Assembly (NCBI GenBank): GCA_013115145.1
Contig: JAAPAO010000429.1
Span: 1 to 30,977 of the forward strand
Origin: Perkinsus chesapeaki
Lineage: Eukaryota; Perkinsozoa; Perkinsida; Perkinsidae
DNA length: 30,977 nt
Direction of reading: 5' to 3'
Below the pieces are notes generated by a model. The model was not told the origin of the DNA and searched no databases. It was given only the letters and a program-made list of their open reading frames with translations. Position 1 is the stretch's first letter. The number at the start of each line of letters is the position of its first letter. Below, piece by piece: positions 17,540-27,237 of this stretch. Both the position numbers and the translations under genes were made by a program.

Positions 17540-18460
17540 TTAGATTCCTTCGACATCTGACAGGCTACCGATTTGGGCCGAAATGCAAAGACTTGGGTCT
17601 AGGTCTTTAGACAACACGTCGGACAAAGAGTAGCCTTCCTGCTTATAACCGAGCAGGGAGCTCCTGTACTTGTGGTCGAACACCATAGCGGCCTGCGGGC
17701 CCTTTTTTGCCGACAAACGAGAAATCCTTGCCAAGTAAGCACACATGGCAAGAGGATCCGCTTCGTTCCAGTCCAAGATAAGCCTCGATCCAGTCTTCCA
17801 GCGATCCGAATCTTCGAGTCTTACCCAAGCGGACGGACACGGCTTTGCCGGTGTTGAGGTCCTGGGTTTTTTTATTCCACTCTGCTCCATGGAGGCAGCT
17901 GAAACCAAGAACTCGCTTGCAGGAATGAAGTCATACTGGGATTTAGAAAGACGCGAGAGAAGACGATATTGAGGGACCATAAAAAAGGGGGCATCGATGT
18001 CCTCACCGAACCTCTCCTTCAAGTTTGCCTTGTACAGAGATAAGTCCTCAACCTGTTGCTCTTGCTCAAATCTGCGCCTTTTGGCGCTTTGCGCCGCCTT
18101 GGCCTGGTCGACCAGAGTGGTGATGTAGAGGCAGAAAGTAGGCTGCTGCTCCTTCTCGACTCGGTCGGTCATTCTCTTTAACACTTCCTCGTATACATTT
18201 GCCAGGAAAAGAGCGGAATAAATTTTCTCTTTCTCCAGCAGGTCGACCAATATAGCCTTCATTTCGTCGTCGATGTCTTCTCCTGCTAGCAGCGGGACGA
18301 TAACCTCAGGTGATGGCTTCACGATGATTGGACATCGGGGAAAAAGACAACCAAGTATGTAGACCAGGAGAGTAATCGAGGAGGCTGCGGAGCTAGTGTC
18401 TCCTTGTGAGATGGGGCCAGCACAGCACACAATGGCTTCGCCATTGTGATAAAGAACCAA
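17540..18460 (-). pseudogene. Gag-like remnant of older YR element
   Basis: An open frame of 306 codons begins at TTG 18460, and the frame is open a few codons further upstream to a TAA with no nearby ATG, so the true start is lost or frameshifted. The protein has an acidic-helical middle (E-D-I-D-D-E-M-K-A-I ... L-K-R-M-T-D-R-V-E-K-E), a basic patch (A-K-R-R-R-F-E-Q) and no zinc knuckle. It is called Gag because it lies directly upstream of the RT/RNase H remnant in the same orientation. The distance to the RT motif-E block is only about 50 bp, so the end of Gag and most of RT were removed by one internal deletion. Confidence 0.55.
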
Positions 18461-20374
18461 TTGGTGTGTTCTCCGGTTTTACCGGCGTTAACGAGTTAAC
18501 TAACATTAATACTATTACTGTAATAGAGCCTATTGAGTATACCTACTAGTATAGAGGATTTACGCCCGTTTCGTCCACTTGACCGGCGGTCAACTGGACG
18601 AGGCTCGTCCGACGAGGTCCAGTGGTGAATGACCATTGGTCAATGACCCTCCAGAAAAAGCCCACAGTTCAACGGAGGCCGACGGTACCCGTCAATACAC
18701 ACCAAACCGGGTATTGCCCACGACACCTACATGCTATGTTGGGGGAAGTATGGTATCGTACCTGAGCTCGATACTTGCGCGTTATGCCTGTTCTGGGCTG
18801 GAGAGAAGCGAATTGGAAAGAATATGTTTAGAAATTAGCAAATACTCACTAGATAGAGAGCTATGTGTAAGGTTTGATAAGCAGTTAAGGGACTAGTAGT
18901 TGGAGGGGAAGAAGAGACGCACTGATGTAACTCAATTTATAGATAAATGGAAGCAGAGCTTAACCCTCAAGTGAGCCATTTGCAGTGCAAATTTTGCACC
19001 GACTTAGCAATGCGTATGCGTACAACTACAAGGGCACACAAGCATATCAACAAATAAACTAAGTCAGACACAAAACTAACACTGTGGTCACGCTCGAAAA
19101 AGAGCTCAAAAAGGTCAAAATGCTATTTAATAAAGAGCACGACTCGGGCGCGCAGTAAACACTATATGACTACTCGGATCGCAGACTCCTTCCTTAAGAT
19201 TCGCGCCTTGTGACTCGACAGGGCAAGAACAGTACGGTCGCGAACTGAGGGGTTGTTAGTTGAGACTTTTATATATCTCATTCTTGCTGTCAAGCAATTG
19301 ATACTTTGGAAATACGACGGGGAATGGGCTACTCATGCGCAGACAACATACGGCTCTCCAACCGTGTGTCCGCTGGTGTACAGTATAGTCGCGCGGGCGA
19401 AGAACTTCACCTGTGACACCGGCGGCGGTGTCACAGCTGGAAAGCTCGCCCAGTTGTTGCAAACAGGGGTAATTCTTATGCCACTGGTAGGACGCAGGAT
19501 ACCGATACATTTAATAACGAGAGGCGTATACAGAATAATAATAAGATTTAAATATCCACGTTCCCACCGATTGGGTCCGACCAGCGAGAGGAAAAACACG
19601 TTGGTGAGAGGTGTTGTGTTCGCCCAGTGTTCTCATACCTCTATAGCGGAGTTGGGCATGATTCGGGGAAACACTCGGAAGAACACAACACCTCGTGCCA
19701 GGGAGTGGATGAGATGGGCGTGAAAAAATGTATGAAAACAATAGTATGATACAACTGCAACGCAATAGCATGAAATAGCCCGGAAGTGAGATTGTGTATC
19801 TTTGCGTACTGCGCGCAATGTGCACGCGTTGTGTGCTGTGTTCGCACCCACCACCCGACTCGCTATGAGTGGAAATGCACATGCTCACAGCCACTTGAAT
19901 AGCAAGCCCTGGTCACTCCAGGGATATTTAACATCCGATAACAAGTTATCTGTGATCAGATATTCGCCTGAGTGTCAGAAAGCGAAAGGAGAGTGAGAAA
20001 GCGAGAAGTCCTTTAGCTAAAACTTCCAATACCTTCAACACAGCTATCCCACGCTCACGCGTGTAATACTGGAATTGCGTCGATACGGCTTCATCCGTCG
20101 AATTCGGGAATCGCAAGGTGTTTCTTTTCGCGACGGTATCGTTGTAACGCTCTCTCTCGAATGAAATAATATAAGTAGTAACTATATAGTGAGATGACTG
20201 TGATATTTCTCAATATCATATCCACAATTATTTTGCTCTCTCTGCTCTATACGGCCTCTTTCGGCCCTCTTTCGGCCCAATAGTGTAACATTTAGAATAC
20301 AACAACTGAGTACTCGAGGATGCACATGGTATTTCAGACCCTGGAGTGGCCTCTTGAGAAGCCGATGTTAAGCA
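18461..20374. other. Gene-free region with repeat copy c
   Basis: No assignable gene. 19150-19380 is a copy of the repeat at 150-400. A perfect 11-bp stem (CTGTGACACCG at 19411-19421, CGGTGTCACAG at 19426-19436) follows it. A plus-strand frame at 18750-18896 encodes a helical-looking tail (L-E-R-S-E-L-E-R-I-C-L-E-I) of unknown identity. Long frames on both strands at 19253-19894 look like chance openings. Confidence 0.4.
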
Positions 20375-20456
20375 TGCAATCAGAAACATCTCTCATCCAC
20401 GATCAGGGTGGCACCATGTAACCATTCAGCAGTTAAGTTTAGGACTCGCTCATATA

Positions 20457-21548
20457 ATGTCTGGGTTCATCATATTACTACTAGTGATATCGGTGGTAAA
20501 TGAGTTCTTTGAAGCCGTGGGCCAAGTGATCAGGGTGAGTACACAGCGCCCTTATATCCAAACTCACGGCTATGCTTTGCTTGGCGACGTCGCAGTCGAT
20601 GGTCAAGTGATGCACGCTCTGGTGGACACTGGAATAGCTGCTCTTTACTTCACTGGGAAGGACTGGTACGAGCATTTTACTCACCCTGGTGCATGCATTA
20701 CCCTCCCCACCGGATGTTATCAATGCCCAGGGGGTTGTGCTGTTGGCCCATTAACTCCTATAATCTATACCGATGGTACTAAAGTCGACATCTTCTCGCA
20801 CCTAGGACAACTGGCGTTTGCACTGGGTACCGTCAACTCTATCCAGTTCGGGGTTGTGGCAGGTCAACAGCCGGGTCCTGACATACTTGTACCGACGAAC
20901 GCAATCGGATTAGGCTTGCGGGCAATCCTTGGTTACCGTTCTCTTATGACCCAACTACAAGGAAAAATACAAGGCCAAACCTTCGCTATGTATCTTCGAG
21001 ATTCAGCTGGTACTTTCAAGGGTGAACTCCTACTAGGTGGTGGTGATCCCAGAGTGTACGTGGCTCCCCTGCATTATGTCCCACTGCTGAGTCAACAAGA
21101 ATACCTCGTCACTCTTGACACCTTACAAGTTGGCGGTGGCCCAAAGAGAACAGGAATGAACAAGCCTATTTTGATAGATAGCGGTGGCCAAGGCTTAATA
21201 ATCCCTCAAAGCTTTGCTGGAGGTTTCATAAGGGATATCTCCGATCGAGTATCGGAGGCTGCGGGAACTAGAGTCCAAATCACCTGGATACCCACCCTTG
21301 GAATATGGGAATTTGGATGCTCGTATATTTCCTATTTTCCTATGCTGCTATTCGGCTTAGGCCACGGAGGTTCCGTTCTACTAACCGTTGCTGGCAAGTA
21401 CTACACACGCAACTTTGGTGGAATCTGCAGTCTGGCTATCGGTCAGAATCCTGGAGATAGTTGGGTTTTGCCTGACTTCCTGGTTATCGATAGATACGTG
21501 GAGTTCCAACCAAGTCAAGGGAGGGTCGGCTTTGCTAATCTGATATAG
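20457..21548 (+). CDS. Secreted pepsin-like aspartic protease, full-length copy
   Basis: A 363-residue protein with an ATG at 20457. The start is supported by the matching ATG in the duplicated copy. Residues 1-20 are a hydrophobic secretion signal. The bilobed A1-family fold is visible: first catalytic motif V-D-T-G (Asp57), flap region with Y-T-D-G-T (Tyr104), G-E-L-L-L-G-G-G-D at about 189-197, second catalytic motif L-I-D-S-G (Asp241), and a G-R-V-G-F-A end. Four cysteines cluster at 80-94 and at least two lie in the second lobe. No propeptide is evident, since the leader runs almost directly into the first strand. The first motif is followed by I-A-A, not the usual T/S-S, which may weaken activity; the broken sister copy has canonical T-S. 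The likely role is extracellular or vacuolar protein digestion. The Cys-rich peptide gene lies upstream in the parallel unit. Confidence 0.88.
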   Translation: MSGFIILLLVISVVNEFFEAVGQVIRVSTQRPYIQTHGYALLGDVAVDGQVMHALVDTGIAALYFTGKDWYEHFTHPGACITLPTGCYQCPGGCAVGPLTPIIYTDGTKVDIFSHLGQLAFALGTVNSIQFGVVAGQQPGPDILVPTNAIGLGLRAILGYRSLMTQLQGKIQGQTFAMYLRDSAGTFKGELLLGGGDPRVYVAPLHYVPLLSQQEYLVTLDTLQVGGGPKRTGMNKPILIDSGGQGLIIPQSFAGGFIRDISDRVSEAAGTRVQITWIPTLGIWEFGCSYISYFPMLLFGLGHGGSVLLTVAGKYYTRNFGGICSLAIGQNPGDSWVLPDFLVIDRYVEFQPSQGRVGFANLI

Positions 21549-22950
21549 TCAGTCTAACGTCAATATATCTTGACCATAGTCTAATGATTAGACTCTAATC
21601 ATTAGACTCTAATGTTCTAATCAATATCTAATCTAATATTATCTGACGAGTCTTATGCCAAACCCTTCTGACAGTCACTACTAGAAGTGCTGGTTATACC
21701 ATCGTGGTATGCTATACGCTCATTCAGCTAGGTATATCGCCACCAATGTCGAAGTACTGTATTTATCTAAATTTTGTCGGCACCTACCGTCTACTAACAT
21801 GAGTTTTTAACCTACCGACTGCCAATTACTATCAGTTAGCCAGTGCCTGCGAGCGTAGGCGCAAATTCTTTGTTGGAAGATAAAAGTCTGCTAGTTCGTG
21901 ATCGATCGTTTGTTAGTATCGTCTATTTCGATCGTCCGTACTGAGCAGATTTCTTCAGGTTTTGAAACTTAGAACCATATTGAGTTGCAGTCACGGACAT
22001 AGTTCATTGCGCAAGGCAAGATATCCTATATAATTCATAGACTCAATTATCACAGCAATGACTCGAATGGAGCTAAATCATTCTGTCATGATCGCTCCAC
22101 CATATACTTCAAAGCTCGCCTGGCAAACTTCGCCATGATGTAGGCTGCATGGCAATGAGTTTTATGGTTGCCCGATCCACGGCTAAGCCAAGCGGGACCA
22201 TGACCCTAAACTATATCCAGCATATCAACAGAGAGGACCACAATGATGCTATTGCTGAAGTGCAAGACAGCCCCAGGAACCCTGACGTCCAGCAGCGCAA
22301 CCAGCGCGATGAATCTCATCAAGTAGAGCACAAAGATCTTCCACTTTAGCACTTGACTTTAATATAGCCAACCTATCCAATGGAAGGCGAGTTGTAACAC
22401 CACATGGCGAGCATCGGGAGAAGCGCGTTGAACTAAAAATAAGCTTTTTAATGACTGCCTTCAACAGCCTGAAGACGAGTACAGCCGGAGACAGAGCCAA
22501 CCTTATCAAACGGCGCATGACACCGTCTCGGAGGCGGGGTCTCCGCTGTAGTAGGATTACCCGAACTGACTGTCGGCATCAGGTGTCAGGCGCGCCTGGT
22601 TGTTTCCTCTATGTTTTGGCCCTAAACATTTCGTGAACGTGACATGTGTACCGCCTCTTGGGCGCGACTGTGGGTGCGACACAGTGAAACTGAACCCAAT
22701 TTCCCTCTCCTCCACGCAGGTTTTGATCACCGCTACGTCACACTACACCAGCAGTGAAGCAATTTCTACTCCGGGTATCACCACACAAATTGGGCTACTC
22801 ATGCGCTTATAGCATACGGCTCTTCCACGGAGGAAGCTCCGTCGTGTGTCAACCCGTGTCTGGTCGCACGGCGTGGAAAGTCGAGCTGTGACAGTCACAG
22901 TCAGACTGTGTCACGGCCGGGTAACTGGCCCAATTATCCCATACTCGTGG
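21549..22950. other. Gene-free part of duplication, copy 2
   Basis: It contains tandem palindromic CTAATGATTAG/CTAATCATTAG units at about 21579-21612, repeat copy d near 22790-22850 (TGGGCTACTCATGCGC, CGGCTCTTCCACGG) and a GTGACA...TGTCAC hairpin near 22889-22916. The 22145-22590 insertion has open frames on both strands, but none is recognisable. Confidence 0.45.
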
Positions 22951-22959
22951 ATGCGTGGA

Positions 22960-23207
22960 TTAATGAAGTTATGTTGATATGGTCTGTCCGTGGATTTTGT
23001 GAATTGCAAGTTGTTCATAATTGCGATGGCGTCGCTACGACGCTCTCTCGAGTGCGAGTCGAACTCGCCGAGCTCGTCTGGCTAAGAGCGTTACTGAAAA
23101 TAAACAATTTTTTCAGCGTCTTTCGGCACTTTTAGCATGCGGGTTCCCACCGTCAACTTCTACTGGGTTATCAGCTCCATGTGTGGGATCACCTAACTCT
23201 CTGGTGA
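22960..23207 (+). other. Possible upstream part of ORFX, copy 2
   Basis: Parallel of 5936-6160. One plus frame reads L-A-K-S-V-T-E-N-K ... Q-R-L-S-A-L-L. A second frame reads H-R-Q-L-L-L-G-Y-Q-L-H-V-W and ends at a TGA (23205-23207) that is conserved in both copies. The two frames are offset by a small indel relative to copy 1. It is either an exon with introns or decayed sequence. Confidence 0.3.
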
Positions 23208-23459
23208 AGAACTCCATGCGGAGTTGTGGAAAATCGACCCGATAATATTGGAAAGTACGTAGCCGATGTACGTGCTACCGAGCACCCTCGGCACAAATAT
23301 ATCTCCGGGAAAGAAACATTCGCTTGGTTGCCTGACGACAGAAAAGTGAACGATTTGAACCTGCGCACATCTATCGTGAACGCGGTTGAACGAGTGCTCA
23401 AGACTAAAGAGTTGTTAAGCAGCCATGACGGCGTCGTAGAATTCCTGGCACACTTTATG
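23208..23459 (+). pseudogene. ORFX, copy 2, 5' part interrupted by retroelement
   Basis: 84 codons nearly identical to 6161-6412. The frame runs to the codon ATG at 23457-23459 and is then cut by the retroelement exactly between two codons. Reading into the element gives six residues and a stop. The second half is at 29071-29229 in the same frame. Confidence 0.6.
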
Positions 23460-23595
23460 TGTAATGCACCAAGTGCATGAAATTACAATCTGATACCCCT
23501 TTCGCTCCGCTCGTTTGAAGTACTCAGTTGTGTAGTTCACGCTAGTATCAGCGTCAGTCAGTCAGTTAGTTACGAGTTTTATTCTGATTTTTTTA
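23460..23595 (+). repeat. Split direct repeat A1
   Basis: 136 bp, matching A2 with two substitutions (C/T and A/T). It begins TGTAATGCACCAAGTGCATG, which includes a short palindrome (TGCACCAAGTGCA), and ends in TTTTTTTA. The last A is the first base of the gag start codon. It probably contains the promoter. Confidence 0.95.
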
Positions 23596-24827
23596 TGAAA
23601 TTAGCTGAGAGACTCCAAGCAGCTACTGTTGACATAACCGAGCTCCGACAAGTAGCTAAAGTTGGTACGGTTCTATGGGATAAGGTAGTTGAATTGATCA
23701 GTAATGGTGAAGGTGGTTTGACCACGGTTGCGGACTTTGGGTTTTGCCATCCAAAGGATGTTACTGATATCTTTGAAGATTTAGATTCATCTCTAGATCG
23801 TGTTCGAGTCGGCCTACTTTTTGATCTATGTCGTAATGCCTGTGGCCTCTCTAGTGCTCTCGTTACTACTGATGATGGTGGTGCTGGAATTCCTGCTGCT
23901 CCTGCAATGCAGGACCCAGGTAATCGTTTAAAGCTTAGCCACTTCATTGATGGTTTGGCTGATGGGACGTTTCCGCTAATGTCACAAGAAGACTATGAGC
24001 AATATTTGATTGATCTGAGGCTCAAGTATGGCGATGTACAAGAGGAATGTGTACCCACTCGTCAGCAGTTATCAGGCGTGAAGCACTTGATAGATGCCAA
24101 TGATATTCCCTTCTGCGATCTATGTATTTACACTGGAAATCAGAGGGATCGACTAAGATCATTGCGACAGTCAGCTCTACGATTAGATGAGGATGGCGAA
24201 GTCAGACGTGCTACGGTGAGTAGAACCCCAAGTTTCTCGGAGTGGAATACTAATTTCCGTATTTACTCTACTACGTTGGTTATGCTTGGTGTTGCCCATC
24301 AAGCTGATCTTATGAAGTATGCTGACAATATAAATGGCCTTTATAAAGTTTATGGATCGACTTATTGGCCGCAGATATATTCGGCTGATGAGCATCTCCG
24401 TTCAGCTCGGCTAAGTCGGTATCTACCCAAAAATGGTACATGGGGTGATGCCTTTGTTGCAGGAGCTCGAGACTCTACTTATTGGATGGAGCGTGTCGAT
24501 CGCGTGGTCTTTCAGTTACAGCGAGCGGCCTCCACTTCATTACCGAGTGGTGATAGCAAGTCAAGAAAGATGCCAAGGTTAGCACGAAGTGAGCAAGTAT
24601 GTTATGATTATCAGAGTGGACGGTGCACTGATCCTTGTTCCAATGGTCGAAGGCACATTTGTTTGAAGTGTCGTCTAGTCCATGATTTGCCCAGAGGAAA
24701 TCGAGACTGTAGGTCCAATCAGACCAGTCAAAACAAAAGGCCAGTATCTGCTGTGAGATCTTTCGAGAATAGTGGTGATAAGGTAATGTCTAATCTGCCT
24801 CCGCCGAAGAAGACTAAGTCACAGTGA
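23595..24827 (+). CDS. Gag-like protein of element 2
   Basis: A 410-residue protein. The ATG is at the very end of A1, which fixes the start. It would bind and package the element RNA. The N-terminal 330 residues are mostly helical with no recognised family. The C-terminal region (336-372) is Cys/His-rich: C-x7-C-x3-C-x5-H followed by C-x2-C, a His and another Cys, which looks like one or two zinc-binding modules. A proline/lysine tail follows (P-P-P-K-K-T-K). The frame ends at TGA 24825-24827. The polymerase follows in the same frame without a nearby ATG, so Gag is probably also made as the first part of a Gag-Pol fusion by readthrough. Confidence 0.85.
   Translation: MKLAERLQAATVDITELRQVAKVGTVLWDKVVELISNGEGGLTTVADFGFCHPKDVTDIFEDLDSSLDRVRVGLLFDLCRNACGLSSALVTTDDGGAGIPAAPAMQDPGNRLKLSHFIDGLADGTFPLMSQEDYEQYLIDLRLKYGDVQEECVPTRQQLSGVKHLIDANDIPFCDLCIYTGNQRDRLRSLRQSALRLDEDGEVRRATVSRTPSFSEWNTNFRIYSTTLVMLGVAHQADLMKYADNINGLYKVYGSTYWPQIYSADEHLRSARLSRYLPKNGTWGDAFVAGARDSTYWMERVDRVVFQLQRAASTSLPSGDSKSRKMPRLARSEQVCYDYQSGRCTDPCSNGRRHICLKCRLVHDLPRGNRDCRSNQTSQNKRPVSAVRSFENSGDKVMSNLPPPKKTKSQ
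24825..24827 (+). promoter_or_regulatory. In-frame TGA between gag and pol
   Basis: The gag stop is followed directly by the pol frame in the same register (CAG-TGA-CTC). No other stop occurs from 23595 to 26958. The first Met codon of pol is 83 codons further on. UGA followed by C is a known leaky context in eukaryotes. Readthrough, by analogy with gammaretroviral gag-pol, is the simplest reading; a point mutation of a sense codon is the alternative. Confidence 0.6.
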
Positions 24828-26960
24828 CTCTTGGTTTGTGATTCGACGAGGGCTACTGCATCCCCTCTAGGCCTAAATGACGCTGGTCGGTTAAATGATG
24901 TTGATCACATCGATCAGTTGACTGTGCCTAATCTAGGAGGATTGCGGAACCCCTATAGCTCTACTTTACTGTTACCTGATGGTATTGTCCGTTTCAGACA
25001 AGTGCGAGAATCATTTGAATCTATTTTACTTGAATCTGTAGATCTTGTGAATATTTTACTAACGGCTGATAATCCTATGGATTATAATATCGTTAACAGG
25101 GCTATTGATAAGGCCGGTAATGCCTTGATACAGTTGGTTGGTGGTCAGTCTGATCTTAATTTGCCATCTCATCCTAATTCTCCTGTCAAGGGTAGGCTCC
25201 TGAAAGCTCTTGTTGACTGGGTAGGTGATTGGGTTGTCGATGTCCCTTCCTGGTTTATTGATGGAGCACCGGTTGGGTTGTTATCTCCTATTATTCCTCG
25301 TGGTGTCTTCGCTGTCTCAGATGGTCCCTCAACTATTAATCCTACTGATTTTACCTTATTGGAACCTGTGACGAGTGCAGATGATTGCTTTAAATTTCAA
25401 AACTATCCCTCGGCTGAGAATGACATCGACAAGGTTCTTGAGGTGTTGAAGGCGGAAGAGAAGCTTAAGTTCTGTAAGATTTGTTATAACTTTGATGAAG
25501 TTAAACAGTTGGTATGCTCTAATGAAGTGGTTCTTACACCTATTGCTGCTGTTCCAAAGGCGAACGGTTCTCTGAGGTTGATATCTGATTGTAAAATTAA
25601 CCATCTTAATCAATACTGTTGTACTAATGAACATATGTTGCTACCGCGAGTTGGCGATTTAGTAGATGATATTCTGTCCCTTTCTGAATCAGCTAGGAAG
25701 GGTAGTGAGACTGTAGAAACTGTAGTGATTGATTTCACTTCTGCGTTTAGATCAATACCATTGAAGCTATCGGAGCGACGCTATCATGTGATGAAAATAG
25801 GGTCGTTCTTTGTTGTCTATTTCTGTTTGTTTTACGGCTTATCCTCTTCGCCCTTGCTATGGGGCCGAACAGCTGCAATGCTAAGTCGATTTGGTCAGTT
25901 ATTATTCGCAAGTGTTGATGGTCCTATTGGTCATATAGAGATGTTTGTTGATGACCCAGCAGTCGTAACTAGAGGACCTACGGCCCAGATTGCAAAGGTG
26001 CGACTATGTTTACCGATATTACTGTGGTTGGCTATGGGGTTTATTCTATCATTTTCTAAACGTCAAGTTGGTTATCCATTCCGATGGATTGGTTTTACTA
26101 TAAATCTTACCAATGAAGCTGTGCTACTATCCTTGCCGATACAAAAGTTGGAAGATCTTTGTGAAAGGGTCGCTCCGCTTTTGTTTGTAGATGCCCGTAT
26201 ATCACTAAAGTCTTTGAGAAAGTTATGCGGTAAATTATCATTCGCAGCACAAGTAGTACCCTATTTACGATCGTTTGTAGCACCTTTGTGTTCAAAATTA
26301 GCAGTTGCTGAGAAGTTAGGTCTCCATCGGTTGGTTATCAAAGACTTGTTGACCACTTTGAAATGGATTTGGTGCTTTCTAAATAAGTCAACATCAAGTT
26401 TGAAGTCTAATGGTATTACAACTTATTTGAGAGCGTTCCCCTTGAATAAGGCTATTTGGTCGTCTTGGTCTATCTGTGTGGATGCCAGTCCAACAGGATT
26501 GGGTGGTGTTCTCTATCATGACACGAGAGTGGTAGCTTGGTTTGCTGATGAATTAAGTAGTTATGATTATCAGAAGTTTGATGGTATCCGAGGAGACTGT
26601 AAAAGACAGGCAGTCTGGGAATCGTTGGCTATACTTGTTGCTGTTCGTCTTTGGTCAGCTAGGGTACCCTCAAACGCCATTTTTGTATGTGAGTCGGACT
26701 CGAAGACTGCTCTTTCTGTGGCAATGACTCTACGGTCTAAGTCTATGAATATGAATTGTATTGCTCAGGAGTTAGCATTACATTGTGCTGTATCTGGGAA
26801 GTGGTATAATATCCAATTTTCACATATCAAGGGTATTGAAAATCAATTGGCTGATACTCTATCGAGATTATCTGAACGACAAGAAGTGCCTAGGGAGCTC
26901 AGATGTATTCCTCGTGAGGTTTGCCCTACGCGTGATAGCTCATTTTGGTGGGTTAGTTGA
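24828..26960 (+). CDS. Reverse transcriptase-RNase H of element 2
   Basis: About 709 residues (numbered here from the codon at 24831), in frame with gag beyond a single TGA. The first 200 residues are unassigned. RT covers about 205-480: V-P-K-A-N-G-S-L-R (fingers), V-I-D-F-T-S-A-F with Asp301 (motif A), G-L-S-S-S-P (motif B), F-V-D-D at 372-375 (motif C, with Phe replacing the usual Tyr) and W-I-G-F (motif E), then K-L-C-G-K-L-S-F in the thumb. RNase H covers about 545-680 with Asp551, Glu597, Asp623 and Asp675 (L-A-D-T-L-S-R). All catalytic residues are present and there are no internal stops. It would copy the element RNA into DNA. YR starts 277 bp downstream. Confidence 0.93.
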   Translation, partial: LLVCDSTRATASPLGLNDAGRLNDVDHIDQLTVPNLGGLRNPYSSTLLLPDGIVRFRQVRESFESILLESVDLVNILLTADNPMDYNIVNRAIDKAGNALIQLVGGQSDLNLPSHPNSPVKGRLLKALVDWVGDWVVDVPSWFIDGAPVGLLSPIIPRGVFAVSDGPSTINPTDFTLLEPVTSADDCFKFQNYPSAENDIDKVLEVLKAEEKLKFCKICYNFDEVKQLVCSNEVVLTPIAAVPKANGSLRLISDCKINHLNQYCCTNEHMLLPRVGDLVDDILSLSESARKGSETVETVVIDFTSAFRSIPLKLSERRYHVMKIGSFFVVYFCLFYGLSSSPLLWGRTAAMLSRFGQLLFASVDGPIGHIEMFVDDPAVVTRGPTAQIAKVRLCLPILLWLAMGFILSFSKRQVGYPFRWIGFTINLTNEAVLLSLPIQKLEDLCERVAPLLFVDARISLKSLRKLCGKLSFAAQVVPYLRSFVAPLCSKLAVAEKLGLHRLVIKDLLTTLKWIWCFLNKSTSSLKSNGITTYLRAFPLNKAIWSSWSICVDASPTGLGGVLYHDTRVVAWFADELSSYDYQKFDGIRGDCKRQAVWESLAILVAVRLWSARVPSNAIFVCESDSKTALSVAMTLRSKSMNMNCIAQELALHCAVSGKWYNIQFSHIKGIENQLADTLSRLSERQEVPRELRCIPREVCPTRDSSFWWVS

Positions 26961-27237
26961 ATTACCTAATAAGTGATTGCCCTTTTCTGAGCTAATTTTT
27001 TTTTCTTTGATTATCTCCTTTAGAAGTAATAAGTCGAGTTGATCAGTGATGAAGTTGAATTCATCTTGGGACAGGAGTTGTATAGATGAGTCCCCTTATT
27101 TATAGTTGATAAGTTTTAGATAGTTAATAAGTTCCGGAAAAGTGTGTTTATTGGGCGGCGGTCTTTTCCGGGTATTATCTCTTTGAGATGTTTCAGGTTG
27201 TTGGCAGTTTGCGTCTCCTTTATCTACCAACTCTGGC
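26961..27237 (+). other. Spacer between pol and YR of element 2
   Basis: No gene. AT-rich with a T8-9 run near 26998. It contains an imperfect repeat of TTTTCCGG/CCGGAAAA around 27132-27173 that could form a hairpin (TTCCGGAAAAG ... CTTTTCCGG). Possibly a leader or promoter for YR. Confidence 0.35.

Larger units (their letters stand above)
20375..23459. repeat. Segmental duplication, copy 2 (protease-ORFX)
   Basis: Homologous to about 3970-6412. This copy has the intact protease and an extra segment of about 440 bases at 22145-22590 that holds no recognised gene. It is interrupted at 23459/23460 by a retroelement; the homology to the first copy continues after the element at 29071 for about 55 bases. 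Confidence 0.85.

Noticed and set aside
19253-19894. Several overlapping ORFs of 70-156 codons on both strands
   Set aside because: They overlap each other in opposite directions, none resembles a protein family, and the region holds the dispersed repeat and hairpin.
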